Below, piece after piece: positions 13,230-25,068 of a DNA stretch of 64,000 nt. A program made the translations under genes and the position numbers. The stretch's first letter is position 1; every line of letters starts with the position of its first letter. The notes under the pieces were generated by a model, which was not told the DNA's origin, made no database searches, and saw only the letters and a program-made list of their open reading frames with translations. Origin of the DNA: Hypericum androsaemum (lineage: Eukaryota; Streptophyta; Magnoliopsida; Malpighiales; Hypericaceae); contig OZ023194.1 in NCBI GenBank assembly GCA_963995505.1, positions 14,814,428 through 14,878,427 of the forward strand. The letters are read 5' to 3'.

Positions 13230-13760
13230 TATGGCGCAAAAAAACATGAAAAAGAGAAGCATAACAATCATCTTAACTGGGGGTGATCGTGTCAATGTTG
13301 CGCGTAAACTACGTAAAGGACATGCTATTTCTTTCCAACCAAATGGGGTTTGTGCTGGCTGCAACTTATCAAACTTAATTCAGATGCTCTTTTCTCTGGC
13401 ACAAACCAAGGAAAAGGAATACAACAACATATTATGTTCGAGCATCAATTCTTGGGGGCCTGCTCAAGGAAGTGCTGTGCCACAATTCTCCGCTGTATCT
13501 TTCCGCTTGCAGTCTTTGGAAGCGAATCGGTGATGAAAACCTTCTTTGGGACCTTGAAGGCAGCAAGATTCTTTTTGCAGAATACGGTCACCCCGGATTC
13601 GTCAATGTTCGATCCCTCCCGTGGTATTATTGCACAGTTGATCTGGTAACAGATGAGCTAGTGTTAAGAGTATCAAACATCCTCACAATTTTGCACCATT
13701 TTGTTCTTAGACAATCTCATACACAACCCAACATTTCTCTGCAAGTGCTTACTATTTAAA
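13230..13760 (+). pseudogene. unidentified coding-like fragment, frame-shifting
   Basis: Overlapping open frames here share features of decayed coding sequence. One frame (13231-13533) gives 100 residues with a basic start; another gives a hydrophobic, Trp-rich stretch including LWKRIGDENLLWDLEGSKIL and GHPGFVNVRSLPWYY. I do not recognise the family. It lies between the tubulin debris and the truncated AAE3 gene, so it may have arrived with the same rearrangement. Confidence 0.35.
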
Positions 13761-14349
13761 ATCACAAACAAGCCTCAGAAATCATCACATTGTATGTGCC
13801 TCAATTCAGCAATGAGAAGGTTCTTAAATGTTCGCACATGAATCAGACAACATAACCTCCAAAAGAAAGCACACACCGAGGAGACCTAAAACCAGACAAA
13901 AACGCATAGCTAAATATGAGCTGTCAGGCATGTGGTGTTCGCATCATCAGTGTTCTCATACAATTTAAAATTACATGGGGCCAATAAGCTACCAATAAAG
14001 GCCTTTTGTTTGTTTTGTTAATAAGTTGATTTTTCACTCATCTAAGGTGGTTTGGACCCTTGTCTAAACCACAATCACAAATTTCTCTCTCCCCCTTTGC
14101 CACTTGAGTCAAGCCTCAAGGGCGATCACAGTTTTGTTTGTAGCCGTTCCACTTACTCGAATCTTCAAACGAAACAAAGAACGAGAATGAATTGTCTAAT
14201 GTGAGGTTACTGATCAGTGAGCAGGAATGCTTTTATTTTTTCATTCAAAGGGCCGGATCTCGCATCTAAACTCAGATTACTGCTAGGCTTAACTCTTCAG
14301 CACATCCTTAAATAGGAAACTAAGTTTATGGATGACTAAAAAGTCTAAC

Positions 14350-16816
14350 CTCTTCTCCGTATTTTTCATCAGGGACTCCAAAAGCAACAGCCTGAGCTAT
14401 GTCTGGATGAGATAACAGGACAGCGTCCACCTCAATTGGCGATATCTTCTCTCCTGCCAAAGTACAGAAACCACAATATTGAGGCCCAAGGTCACTTTCC
14501 GTTTGATTATTTAATAAAAGGGCAACTTTCCTTGGTGGGTAGAGAACATAACTAAAGTTCCCCTAAAAAAGAAAAGAAAAGATGACAAAACCAAGGGGCA
14601 GGGAAGCAGTTTTAGTGGAACCAAAAAGCGATTCACATCATCAATACGTTACGATCTTAAACCCGAAATAAGTAGGCCTTTGAGAAGTTGTACTGTCCAA
14701 AACTCCACCAACTTCCCCACCAGAAATCAATAAAGTTCCCACCACGACAAACCCAAGATGCATAAAGACGGTTCACCCAGAAAACAAAGGTTCATTAAGA
14801 CAACCCTTTTTTCCTGAAGGGAACATAAAGATAACTTGCTACTTGTTACGGCTTGCAGCCAGGACCATACATAAGTTGGTGATAGCTTGGCCAAAGAGAG
14901 CAATAATCCAAATAATTGAAGTGTCACTAAACTTCAATTATAGTACTTAACCAGAAATTATATGGTAGCCTTATAATAGTATAAGAAAAAACATCATATT
15001 TTGTAAAGCACAAATGCAAGTGTCTTGGATTAAGTATTTCTATCATGTACTGTAATTACACTGACTGAAGTTACTTCTGAAGAAAAAACAGCATCAAATT
15101 AGATTTTATATGTTATTTGTATATCCTAATATACTGATACAGTGGCAATAGCATAGCCATAGCTTGTATTCAGTATACATATCTAAAACACTAAATTGTG
15201 AAATTCTGCCCGATTCGGTATCTAGTACTTTAGTTAAGGGTATTTTGCTTTTAGAACATATTCTGTATTAGGCATTCCTAAAGGAATATACTTCACCAAA
15301 CATTAAGCTCTTAGATCAGCTGTCAACGCATCGAGCACTGGTTATACCTTTTGAGGCCAAGACATTGAAACTCAATTAGTCCACTAGTTGGTGCCCCGGA
15401 TGCGCTCAATTCAACCGAAAAAAGCAACAAAACGCAATCTTAAAGAGAAAAGACAAAAGTAAAGAAAGCAAAAGGCTTGAAAATTTTACCTCCGCGATTA
15501 ATAAGCTCCTTAATCCTTCCGACCAGATGCAGGTACCCATCCGAATCGAAGTATCCAAGATCCCCAGTGTGGAACAACCCGAACAGGAAAGCCGAATTGT
15601 TAGCATCCGGATTGTTCTTGTACCCCTTGGTCACATTGGGTCCCCTAATGCACACCTCCCCGCTTGACCCCACCCCCTGGACCCCACCCTTCTCGTTCAG
15701 GATCGCCATCTCCTGCCCCACCGGCTTCCCCACTGACCCCGGTTTGTGGGGCCCGTCCTCCGGCAAGGGATTCGTCGACATCAAATGGCTGGCCTCCGTC
15801 ATCGCGTAGGCCTCCAGGACAGGCGCTCCGAAAGCCTCCTCCAGCCGTGCCATGATTGCCGGCGCCAGCGACGCGCTACAACTCCGTATGAACCGGAGCC
15901 GAGGGTACTCCGGCTCCGGGCTGGTCGAGTGCCGGTCCAGGATGATCTGGTGGATCGTCGGCACGGCGGTGTACCACGTTGCCTTGAGCTCGTTCATGTC
16001 CTTCCAGAACGTCGTCGCTGAGAACCTCCCGGAGGCGGGGAGGGCCACGGAGGCGCCGGCGATCAGCGAGCTCAATAGGCCGGCCATAAGTCCGTGCACG
16101 TGGAACAGAGGGAGGACGATAACGGTCGAGTCCGATTCCGTTATCTTATAAACGGACTTAATATTAGTGACGGAAGCGGCGAGGTTTGACTGCGTCAACG
16201 GCACTCCCTTGGGGCGGCTCGTGGTCCCGGAGGTGTGGAGGAACAGCGCCACGTCGGACGGATCGTTGTCGTCGAGGCGAGGCGCCCCTGACTCCGCAGA
16301 GGAGAGAGAGAGCGACAGGTGGAAGGCGGAGGAGGAGCCGCCGATGGAGAGAGAGGCGGCGGCGTGGGGTATGGTCAGCTTGGAAGCCGCGGCTTGAGCC
16401 GGCTGGTTTCCCTCCGATGGGGTGAGCAAGAGCTTCGACTCCGAGTCGGATAAGTAAAACTCGAACTCCTCCACCGTGTAGGCTTGGTTCAGCGGCGCCG
16501 CCGTGGCCCTTGCCCTAATAACCGCCAAAAACATCACCACAAACTACAACACACATAACACAACGGATATCAGTAGATCATAAAGATATTTGACGGTTGG
16601 GGCGGTGGCGGGGGTTGGTACCTCGACGGTGTTGGGGAAGGTGAGGGCGACGACATCGCCGGGGACGATGCCGGAGGCGGCGAGGGAGGCGGCGGCAGTT
16701 TCGACGAGGTCATGGAGCTGGGAGTGGGTGAGGTCGAACTTCCCGGGGACGGAGATGGCGCGGCGGTCGGGGAATTCCTTGGCCACGTGGCTCAGTAGAC
16801 CGGTGAGCGTAGCCAT
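14350..16816 (-). CDS. AAE3: AAE3-like acyl-activating enzyme (oxalate-CoA ligase type), C-terminal exons not found
   Basis: Exons on the minus strand: 16816-16622, 16543-15490 and 14453-14350, all GT/AG and in phase, encoding 451 residues. The family joins oxalate (or a related acid) to CoA through an acyl-AMP intermediate. Visible motifs are the P-loop TSGTTSRPKG near residue 169, the FHVHGL and YAMTEASH regions, GDLGYFDSDGYLHLVGR and INRGGEKISPIEVDA. Family members are about 510-520 residues, so about 60 C-terminal residues are missing, including the region with the catalytic Lys of the PKTxxGKIQR motif. I searched downstream to about 11.7 kb and saw no matching exon. Either the last exon lies beyond an unusually long intron or the gene was truncated by the rearrangement that brought in tubulin fragments. 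The three exons themselves are undamaged. Introns are about 78 bp and 1.0 kb. Confidence 0.85.
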
Positions 16817-16862
16817 TTCTCTGTGGTGGGGAAGTGAAAGGGATGGGTATGGATTTGTATCA

Positions 16863-16872
16863 TATTTATATG
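16863..16872 (-). promoter_or_regulatory. TATA box of the AAE3-like gene
   Basis: The minus strand reads CATATAAATATG about 50 bases upstream of the start codon at 16816. This is a good TATA match at a plausible distance for a short 5' UTR. Confidence 0.6.
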
Positions 16873-16879
16873 TGCGGGG

Positions 16880-19349
16880 CTCCTATTTGGATTGGTATCG
16901 GTGGAGAAGACGATTGGGGTGGTTTCGCCACGTGGCTGGGAGTTCGTAGTCCATTTCGCTTCTTCCATTTTGGGGAGTAGATAGTACAATCTACCTGTTT
17001 GATAAAATAGTAAATTGGGTAGTTATTTTAATCTACTAGTAGATACTAAATTAGTTAGTTATTCTTTTTTTCACAAAAAATATAGTTATTTTTTTATAAT
17101 TTTGGTTGCCTTTTTTTAGTAAATTTATTTTTCCTACAGATAACAATTTCGAATTATGTTATTTCTAATATACATCTAATTAATGATATCTATTTTTTTA
17201 TTCCAAAAGTCATCTAACTGAACATAAAATATTTTTGGAGAATAAAATTCTCAATTGTAATATCGGATAAAAAAATTATAATAATTATTTTAAAAATATC
17301 AAAAAGAATAAATACAAACAAAATTAATTTTCTCATTCACAATATATTTTAAAGTATGTGTATATTCGTAAATAAAAATAAAATTATTCAGTATACATGA
17401 TATTGTTATTTTTATTCTATTTTCAATGAATATGAATTTTTACTAGATAGTTGTATATTATATGTTTGATCAAAAAAATTTGATGTTAATTATATTATAT
17501 AAGAAAATATTTCAAACAAAAAATTTACAAAACTAATATCTTCTTCAATCGTTGAGACGTCAATTTAACCAAAATAAGTAATATTAAGTTATTACTATTT
17601 TAATTTAAGTAAATAATTTAGATTATTTTATTTAAGCTTAATTTAAAAATTAATAATAAAATTTAACCAAAATATATAATCTATTAATTTGAATCTGATA
17701 TCTGCTAGTTAATTTTACCAAACACATTCTTCAATCTGCTATCTGCTTTTTGCTATCTACTATCTGTTCTCAATCTGTTTCGTCAAACAGGGTCTTAGTA
17801 TTTTTTGTTTGTTATATCATTTGATATGCTGATTTATTAAACTTATTAATCTGTATTTGAGTTAAAGATCTGTTTAAGCTACAATAATACTTTTACTAAT
17901 TGATCTAATTGGTTGTTAATTTTTTATTTGGGTATTGAAGATAATAATATGTTTAAAAGCTGTTTTAATTCAATTATATATTTTGGTATTTGTTATTTTA
18001 TGATACAAACTCTCTGTCAACAACCCGACGAGACTGATCACAGAATGTTGAAATCTTAGATCATTTTAGATTAGATTGTGATTAAAGTTATGACTTGAAA
18101 TGTTTGCATTTTCTATTGTAATTGATAAAATTAACACTTGAACAATATTATTCGCAGCTCTGTTATTCGCGTCAAAATGATCTTTTGCTATAATCTAATT
18201 CGAATATGAATTAGTTAGTTTAATCATTCTACTTGGTATCTATTTTTTTCTTCAAACAGTCTCTTAAAGACTTGTACAGCGACGTATGCTGAAATTGCCT
18301 AACAAAGATGAGTTTCCCAATCAGTGCTTATTCGATTGTTAATGACGTGTAAAAAGATGTGCAAGTTGCTCTCTTTAGAACTGAACGACAAATTGCGGGA
18401 GACCTCAACAGAAGCTTGCTCGTGGGATGACAGAAAGGACTCGCAAATAACTCATAAATCAATCCCTAAAAAAACTCATAAATCATAACAATCACGTGGG
18501 CGGAATAATTCTCATCCCAGAACGTGAGCTTGGATTATTTTAATTTTTTATATTACAATTTGAATAATAATTTAAAAATAATTCTTTCGATAATATTTTC
18601 TTTAACTATGAATCTAACTTTTTAATCGCTTGGAGTCTTGGACAACTGAACTAATTGAATTATTCCAGGAGGGAAGGCTGAAATTGGTTAAGCCTGCTTT
18701 CTTCCCGCCCAGTAGTTGCCATTCGGGTCCAATATTTAATCAAGGCCTAAATTTAGTAATCTCTCACCGCTGGGTCAGGCTTGTGTTAATATTAAGAACA
18801 AAGTTAAAAACAAAATCGGCCGACAAAATTATAGACATTAGATCGCCAAGGGAGAAAAAAAGGGAAATTTTGCGAGAGTCCATGATATACCAAATAATTA
18901 GAGTTTTACTGAGCAACAATTTTATGGGTAATCATGTAAAGTTTATTTTTTCTCTCGTAGATTTTATTGTGCGGAATTCAAGTTTTTACTTTTTAACAAT
19001 TTTAAATTTTTGTTTACTGTCTAAATGATTATCCTGCGTAGGATGTTTTTGTTGGACTAGGAAATTGATTAATAGTTGAGGGTATAACTTAGCCTTTGTT
19101 AGTTTGTATCTGGTAATAATCATTTAGACGTTCCACTTCCACTCAGCTTCATCTTATTTTCATTATATATTTTATTCTTTTATTCTATGATAACATATCA
19201 AAGAGCACATTGTATCCATCACGGAACGTACATTAATGACCAGCAGGCCGACTATAGACTAACGTCCTGATGTGACAAAATATATCCTACCACATAATGA
19301 CGACACAATTATTCTTAATTTTTTTTTCGGTTTTGTACCGATTATTAGT
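16880..19349. other. AT-rich intergenic region
   Basis: No gene or RNA is supported. From 17000 to 18620 the DNA is extremely AT-rich with only short open frames. The longest open frame, 18630-19028 (+), is low-complexity and has no recognisable domain, so I treat it as chance. Confidence 0.4.
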
Positions 19350-20050
19350 TTAATTAAAAGAAGGAGAAGGTGCCGCAACAGGGACAACGCTGTAGTAGTT
19401 GACCGGTTGAACCGGCCCAGGAGCAACCAAACCGGAGCTTCGGACTTGGGAGAGCATCCCTCTGGCTCGCACAATTTCGGGAGGAATACTCCTGCATTAA
19501 CCATTAATTGAGGCACTATTCAGTATCCACGTCAAGTTATATTTAACACCGTAATCTCGATATCTTGATAAAGTCAAAACTCGTATAAATTTTTAACCCA
19601 ATGGACTTGTTTGGGTTACCTTCTCCGGCAGCAAGATTGAAGTATAGGTCGACGACGCTGGGGCAGGCGTGGTAGCATTCCGGAGAGCAGAGGTGGTGGC
19701 TGAAGTGAGAGTCGAGCAGCGAGTCCGACGAGATTCCGAGCGTCTTCCGGTCGAGCCCACACGTCGTGCATGTGTAGGCTTCTTCCCCGCTCCTCCTCGC
19801 CTTCTTCTCTAGCACGCATCGCTTCCCTGTGGATGATATCGCGTAGGTGCATGTGTCTTGGTCTAGGTTCTCGCAGGTCACTTCTCTTGCAAAAGGACAC
19901 TCAACGAGTTTAAGTTTTACGAAAGAAAAAGATACTATTAGAAGAATTACGATGACCGGAAAAGTACGTACCTAGATTGCCTTGAACGGCAAAGAGCAGA
20001 AGGCCAAAAGCGAGGAATGCTAAAGTGTGGAAGCTGGAGTTGGTGGCCAT
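19350..20050 (-). CDS. PAR1: PAR1-family secreted protein, probable frameshift in exon 3
   Basis: Exons on the minus strand: 20050-19972, 19883-19620 and 19491 onward. Exon 1 encodes a signal peptide (MATNSSFHTLAFLAFGLLLF...). Exon 2 gives a Cys-rich region with SSTGKRCVLE, TCTTCGLDRKTLGISSDSLL, LCSPECYHACPSVVDLYFNL and AAGEG, which matches the plant PAR1 (photoassimilate-responsive) family of small secreted proteins of unclear role. Exon 3 starts in phase with VFLPKLCE, then conserved PAR1-type wording (MLSQVRSSGLVAPGPVQ ... PSFN) is in a different frame and stops at 19350. The unshifted frame runs on to 19259 with an unrelated tail. The break lies near 19455-19470, where one to a few codons seem lost. 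It could be a recent pseudogene, an altered C-terminus or a sequence error. Confidence 0.8.
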
Positions 20051-20121
20051 ATTGGAAGCAGTCGTTTAATTTGCAAGGCAAGGGATTTGCTTATTGTGAG
20101 AATTATAAAATGGGGGAAAGG

Positions 20122-20133
20122 TATATATATAGA
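20122..20133 (-). promoter_or_regulatory. TATA box of the PAR1-family gene
   Basis: The minus strand reads CTATATATATACC about 75 bases upstream of the start codon. It is the strongest TATA-like site in the upstream region. Confidence 0.5.
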
Positions 20134-20139
20134 GGTTTA

Positions 20140-21170
20140 TAGACTGGAATTCTGCAACACATGCGGGACATGATTAGAATGTTTTAACTTTCAAGGGTCA
20201 AAAAAATGACATGTACCAGAATTAGGAGAGTTGGAGTAGCGTCTTGCCGCCTGCCGGTCTTGTAGGATTTTTTCCCGAAACTATCTTGCATCAGAATATT
20301 TTTAGTTTAGGTCGAGTAATTTATGTTCGAGCTGAATCGGAATAAAAGATGATAGTAAAATTTACTCTACTAACTTTTAATTCAACTACGTTTTCATAAT
20401 GAAACTAAATATTTTGATTAATTAAATTAGAATAACTGATTATCTAGCTAGTTTTGTGGGTGTAAATTTCATCTCATGGGTACGCTAGCCAATTAAGACC
20501 GGTACTAATGGCGGATTTCTGTCCCAATTCAATATCTGCAATTTTTGGATCGTTAAGACATTACTGTGATTATAATGGTGGTATTTTACTGACGTCATAG
20601 TTCTTCCCTTTCAATGCAGAAAACTTCTTATTTCACGCCTAAAATTTCATATGGTCCAAAACAATATGTATTTCACATGAATACCCATTTCGGTTAATTG
20701 AATCCCCTTCTAGGTATTATTTTGAGGCGATCTGCATATAAGTCACTGCAAACATAACTTATTGCTATTGATTCGTTGATCCCCATAGCACTGGGTCAGT
20801 AATTAAATATAGGGGAGAGACAAACGGTAAAACAATAATCAATTCAGAAATACTGAAAATTCAGGATTTATGAATCATCCTTTTAATATTTTCTTTTTTA
20901 GAGGATCAATTTCTATATTTAAATTATATATCTGGTGGCTTACTACCCTTCCCATTCATTTAGAAAAAGTAATTTTTTCAATGACTAAATTAATTTGAAG
21001 CTAAGAAAAATTACAAGAATATAAAAATTCAGACAAACGAGCACTTAACTTTAGAAAGTTTTTTTGAGGTCACTCATCCAGAAATTACTCAAGATCAATT
21101 TTGAAGTTCTTTCAAGATGTTTGACACAAAAAGAGGTGCATTTTGTTTATGTGGATAGTAGAATCAAATC
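20140..21170. other. intergenic, nothing recognised
   Basis: AT-rich DNA upstream of the PAR1-family gene. No open frame with recognisable features, no RNA gene and no clear repeat were seen. Confidence 0.35.
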
Positions 21171-21179
21171 ACTTGAGCA

Positions 21180-21700
21180 TTCTTAATGGAGTATCGTATT
21201 CAACTCTCCATAAATACACGACATCCTCTTCGCACCACACAGAACAATCCAAGTATCTCTCGTGACTGGTATGGGATCAGGTCGTCCATGTCTCCCTTCA
21301 CATAGAATATTTGACAGGAGTTGCTCATTGTTCGTTTACTCCCACACCGACGATCACTCCTCGCACTCTATGTTCCAAACATCACATACCCACCAACTTT
21401 AGCTTGGTTAGTCCCCGAATCATACTGTAGTAGGAAAGGTTCTGCTCCGATACCTAGGGCATGTGACGCTGTAATGTAAAATTTTGTTAAATATTTATTA
21501 AGAAAGTTTTGTTACTTTTCAAATGTCACACCTAGCTTAAAACTAAATTAGCCCTCACTAGGTGTCCAAATATAAGGTGATATAAAATTTTAAAAAAATC
21601 GTAGAAAATTTTAAAACGATTTCTAATTTAAATCGTCAGTTATGAAATAACAAAAAATTTATCATCCAATCTACGCATTCAAAAATACCATTTTAGTTAT
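21180..21700 (-). mobile_element. LTR-retrotransposon remnant: LTR end plus primer-binding site
   Basis: Read on the minus strand, an LTR-like end (...CAGCGTCACA, near 21465) is followed after a few bases by GGTATCGGAGCAGAACC. This resembles the plant tRNA-Met primer-binding site TGGTATCAGAGC. The DNA beyond it (21460 down to 21180) is GC-richer, as in a retroelement leader. No gag or pol was found, so only the 5' end of an old, probably gypsy-type element is left. Confidence 0.45.
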
Positions 21701-22359
21701 TCCGTACTTGCATTTATTAAACATTCAAGACGTTAATCTTACCCCTCAAAAAACACGTTAAGATGCCATCAATTCACCCAAAAGAATCCAACCTTCTATC
21801 CTGTTTAATCAAGTATTTGTACTGTTATATCCAACCTTTAAAATTCATTAGACAGAGAGAAGATGCCATCATGAAAGCAAGCAGATGTTTCCTTTTATTT
21901 TTGGTGTGTTTGGTTCTATGGACAAGGCTAAAGAAACAAGACATGAAAATACTGGATAGAAATATTTGTTCCAATGTTCTTTGGAGTGACTGGTAATTTC
22001 AATATATGATTAAATATTGAAAAAAGTTCTATTTAGCATTTCGTAGTTTCATTATTTTAAAATTTAGTCATGTAATTTTAAATTGAGAATTCAGTCCCAA
22101 GTAGTTTGGATACTTTTTTCCGGACAGGTCCAGGACATCTGCCCACCCAAACGGTAGATGTCCTCCCAAACGGTTTTGAAGCGACGCCGTTTTGGACATG
22201 ACATGACGGACATGTGGCTACCGACTAGCCTTTTATATTTCTTTCAAAAAAATACCATATTTAAATATTAATCAACTAACTCTCCCCCCTCCCCCCCCCC
22301 CCCTCTCTTATATTAGTCCAACCAACGATTGGGGTATTATACATCAGGTTTCGACCACC

Positions 22360-22740
22360 GTTCCGCCGCCAACATTTGACAATTCTGGCAGAGGTGTCGT
22401 TGAGGGTGGCGCAGATTTGGTCATCGCCGACGGGGAGAGAGAGTACCGCTGCAGAGGAATTGGAGTACATGCGCCGGGGAGCGGAGAGCGGGGTGGTGGA
22501 TGAGGAGAGTTATGTCTCAGAAAGAAAGGTGTAGTCGCCGGATCGGACGCCGCAGAGGGTGTTTCCGCCGCCGGAGACGGTGGCGAAAGAGATGTCTGGA
22601 AGGATGGGGACGATGCGGGAACCGGAGTAGCACGTGACGGCGAGGGTGGAGGACGACCCCAGGGAGTAACCTGGTCGAAATATGATGAGGAGGAGGATAA
22701 CGGCTATAAGGATAAGAGAGTGGGAGGGTGATTTCGTCAT
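22360..22740 (-). pseudogene. fragment of a CRINKLY4-related (CCR) receptor kinase ectodomain
   Basis: From the ATG at 22740 the minus strand encodes a signal-anchor-like hydrophobic stretch (ILIAVILLLIIF), then GSSSTLAVTCYSGS, DISFATVSGGGNTLCGVRSG and, after an in-frame TAA near 22510, a second block SLPVGDDQICATLNDTSARI followed by VKCWRR. The repeated pattern of TLAVTYGSG, ISGG..FCGLRSGG and VGDDQICAT..G..KCWR is that of the RCC1-like extracellular repeats of CCR kinases. The internal stop, the lost Trp motif after the first block, and the absence of kinase sequence show it is a truncated remnant. Confidence 0.6.
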
Positions 22741-22806
22741 TTGAGAGGGAGGCAGAGGGGTTCTCTCCTCTTGGGAGGTTTCTGCTTCATTTGTTCTCTG
22801 TAGCAT

Positions 22807-24500
22807 AATTTTGTTAAGACTCAGTTTCTAGTTTATTTTGTTAATCACATATTGTAGATATATGATCACTTTTAATTGGATTAAATACGTATCGGAACAA
22901 AAATTTAAAGATGGAATAAGACAAACTTCAAATTTTATGCAAACTTTTCTTGCACCAAGCAAAATCTTGTAAAATACTATTTCCTTGATTTGATTGAATA
23001 ATATATAACCAAAGTTCAAATCTTATTAGTAATGTTCAAATCTTATGCTAGCCCTTTTAATTCCCGAGAATCGAGCTCTACATGCCCATTGGAGAGTACC
23101 AGCTGAAACTCTGAATATAAAAAATACACGCAATCAATTACCACATACAAGAAAACTAAACTTACCGACGGGACTCCGACCTTGTGAATTTAGAGGTCTC
23201 GATGGAAAGTTCCCAAGAGATCGCATGATCTAGTGGATCTTATAAAGATAATTGTGATTATAATTAATAGATGCCAAGATTGCGCGCTAGATCAATGCGA
23301 TCCCTTTGGAACTCTCCACCGCCACTAACAAAAAACTTGATTTTTGAAGAAGAGTATAACAATATATATTGTATTTGTGTATGGATAGGAAAATGAAAAC
23401 CTAGGCCTACTTGATTTTTGCTCCACGAAACAACAATATACATTGGCTTTGTGGGAGATATATAGTGATGTTATCTTATGCATGTTCACGCCTTTGGTGT
23501 GATGGGAAGTTTTTGTTTTTTTGGACAATGTGAAGATATATTCATTCCTCTTCTATGCTTTGCAATATTATGACAAAGTACAACAATAATGGTATTGCCG
23601 AAAATTAAAACCTAAAATTTTGTCAATTCAACTCACGCCGTAAGACCATGCAATTATAAAAAAATGTGGAATATATATTTATCTATAGTCTTTTAAAGTA
23701 GACAATTGAACGTGCAATAAGTCAATAATAAGGTAGGCACGTGTAGCAATCGAACAGCTAATAATGTTAGGGAGAAGCTCACCACTTGGTCAATTTGAGC
23801 AGATGGCCGTCCCTTTATTTCCCTCTGCATTACATGCACTTCCTGCTTTTACTTATTTCATCTATCTATAAGTATTGGGAAATGGGTTAAATTAATCTCT
23901 ACGCAATAAATTTCACCCATTTTCAACTATAGATCTTGTTCTTATTTTTTTTGTAACCTACTTCTAAATTTATATATCACCATAGCAAAAAATTACTATA
24001 CAATAAAGAGCATAACTCCGATGTTGTTACCAATTGGATTATACATACATTTTTATCTTACCTTACCAGAGAGACCACAGCCAAAACATTTGATAAAATG
24101 TGTCTATAATTATAAATTTATGATTTAGTTGTAATATTGGTAAAAAAAATTACTTTAAAAAACACACCCACACGCATGAGATTTGCATTATATTCCCCAA
24201 ATGGGAATTACATGGGTTTGTCCCCTCCAATTGGAACATATAGGGTCATCCCTGCCCCTTCTTTTTCTTGCATCCAAAATCGTACAGAATCGATTCTTTT
24301 TAATCTCCATCGCTATGTTCTTTCCCGAACGTTACTTTGTTTGGTTGCTCGCTCCGTGATTAAATCAGATTGGTGGTTGCACTGAGCCTTTTTAGTCCTT
24401 GGGAAAAAAATGGTACGACGTAGTCTAGTTTCGTCACGCATATGGGGAAGCAAGAAAATCTTGATGGATGATGCCTCCAAAAGATTTTACATGGTCGCGA
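22807..24500. other. AT-rich intergenic region
   Basis: No gene recognised. Short open frames here (for example 24137-24385, +) lack domain features and a promoter-like context. Confidence 0.35.
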
Positions 24501-24527
24501 TTCAAGTTGTCAAATGTTAACAAACTA

Positions 24528-24785
24528 ATTCGAACGTTAAACTCATATTGAACATCGTTAATGTTGGTCTATATAAATCAGCTCGATTTATCCGTTATCA
24601 TCTGAAATCTTAATATTCATGAACCAACTTCGTAATGTGTAAAAAGCCCAATACATCAGACAAAATAATTCGAATGTCATATTGAACATCGTTAATATTA
24701 ATTATTAAGTCTATAAACTAGCTCGATTTATCCGATATCACCTAAAATTCGAATATTGTGTAAAAAGTCCAATGCATCAGACAGG
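24528..24785. repeat. two-copy tandem repeat, about 130-145 bp units
   Basis: Two adjacent diverged copies share aattcgaa, catattgaacatcgttaat, agctcgatttatccg, and gtgtaaaaagyccaat followed by catcagaca. The copies end near 24662 and 24783. They lie just downstream of the tRNA gene's 3' end. Confidence 0.65.
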
Positions 24786-24869
24786 CACACAGACCATCAC
24801 CAAAATCCACTTTTTGTGGAGAAAAAGCAAAAACGGAAATATCGGACCAGCTTGAAAAATGAGTTTGCC

Positions 24870-24873
24870 AAAA
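24870..24873 (-). terminator. Pol III terminator of tRNA-Cys
   Basis: A TTTT run on the minus strand begins at the discriminator base and runs past the 3' end of the tRNA. That is the minimal RNA polymerase III stop signal. Confidence 0.65.
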
Positions 24874-24944
24874 GGGCCCAACCGGGTTCGAACCGGTGAC
24901 CTCTTGATCTGCAGTCAAATGCTCTACCACTGAGCTATGGACCC
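24873..24944 (-). tRNA. tRNA-Cys (anticodon GCA)
   Basis: The 72-nt minus-strand sequence folds as a standard tRNA. The acceptor GGGTCCA pairs with TGGGCCC. The D-arm contains A-box wording TAGCTCAGTGGTAGAGC, the anticodon loop is CTGCAGA with GCA in the middle, and the T-arm GGTTCGAACC is the B-box. The sequence matches the common plant nuclear tRNA-Cys form. There is no intron and no encoded CCA. The 5' flank is AT-rich, as in other plant tRNA genes. Confidence 0.97.
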
Positions 24945-25068
24945 AGGCGGTGTCCTGAAGCCCTAAATTAAATAAATTATTATATTTTGTCTTCCAAAAC
25001 AGCCGCCTCCCCACAGGTTACTTCCCGCCGCCTCTGTAACCAGAAACGAAACCAGAAGAAGAGGCTCG
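24945..25068. promoter_or_regulatory. 124-bp bidirectional promoter interval between tRNA-Cys and RPC3
   Basis: The tRNA 5' end (24944, minus) and the RPC3 start codon (25069, plus) are separated by only 124 bases. An AT-rich centre (taaattattatattttg) could serve both the upstream region of the tRNA and the core promoter of RPC3. Any sharing of control is inference. Confidence 0.5.

Noticed and set aside
15477..16949. Long plus-strand frames opposite the AAE3-like exons
   Set aside because: They are antisense shadows of the GC-rich coding exon; the minus strand has the domain motifs and splice sites.
24742..25014. A 90-residue minus-strand frame across the tRNA gene
   Set aside because: It reads through the tRNA-Cys sequence, which explains the open frame.
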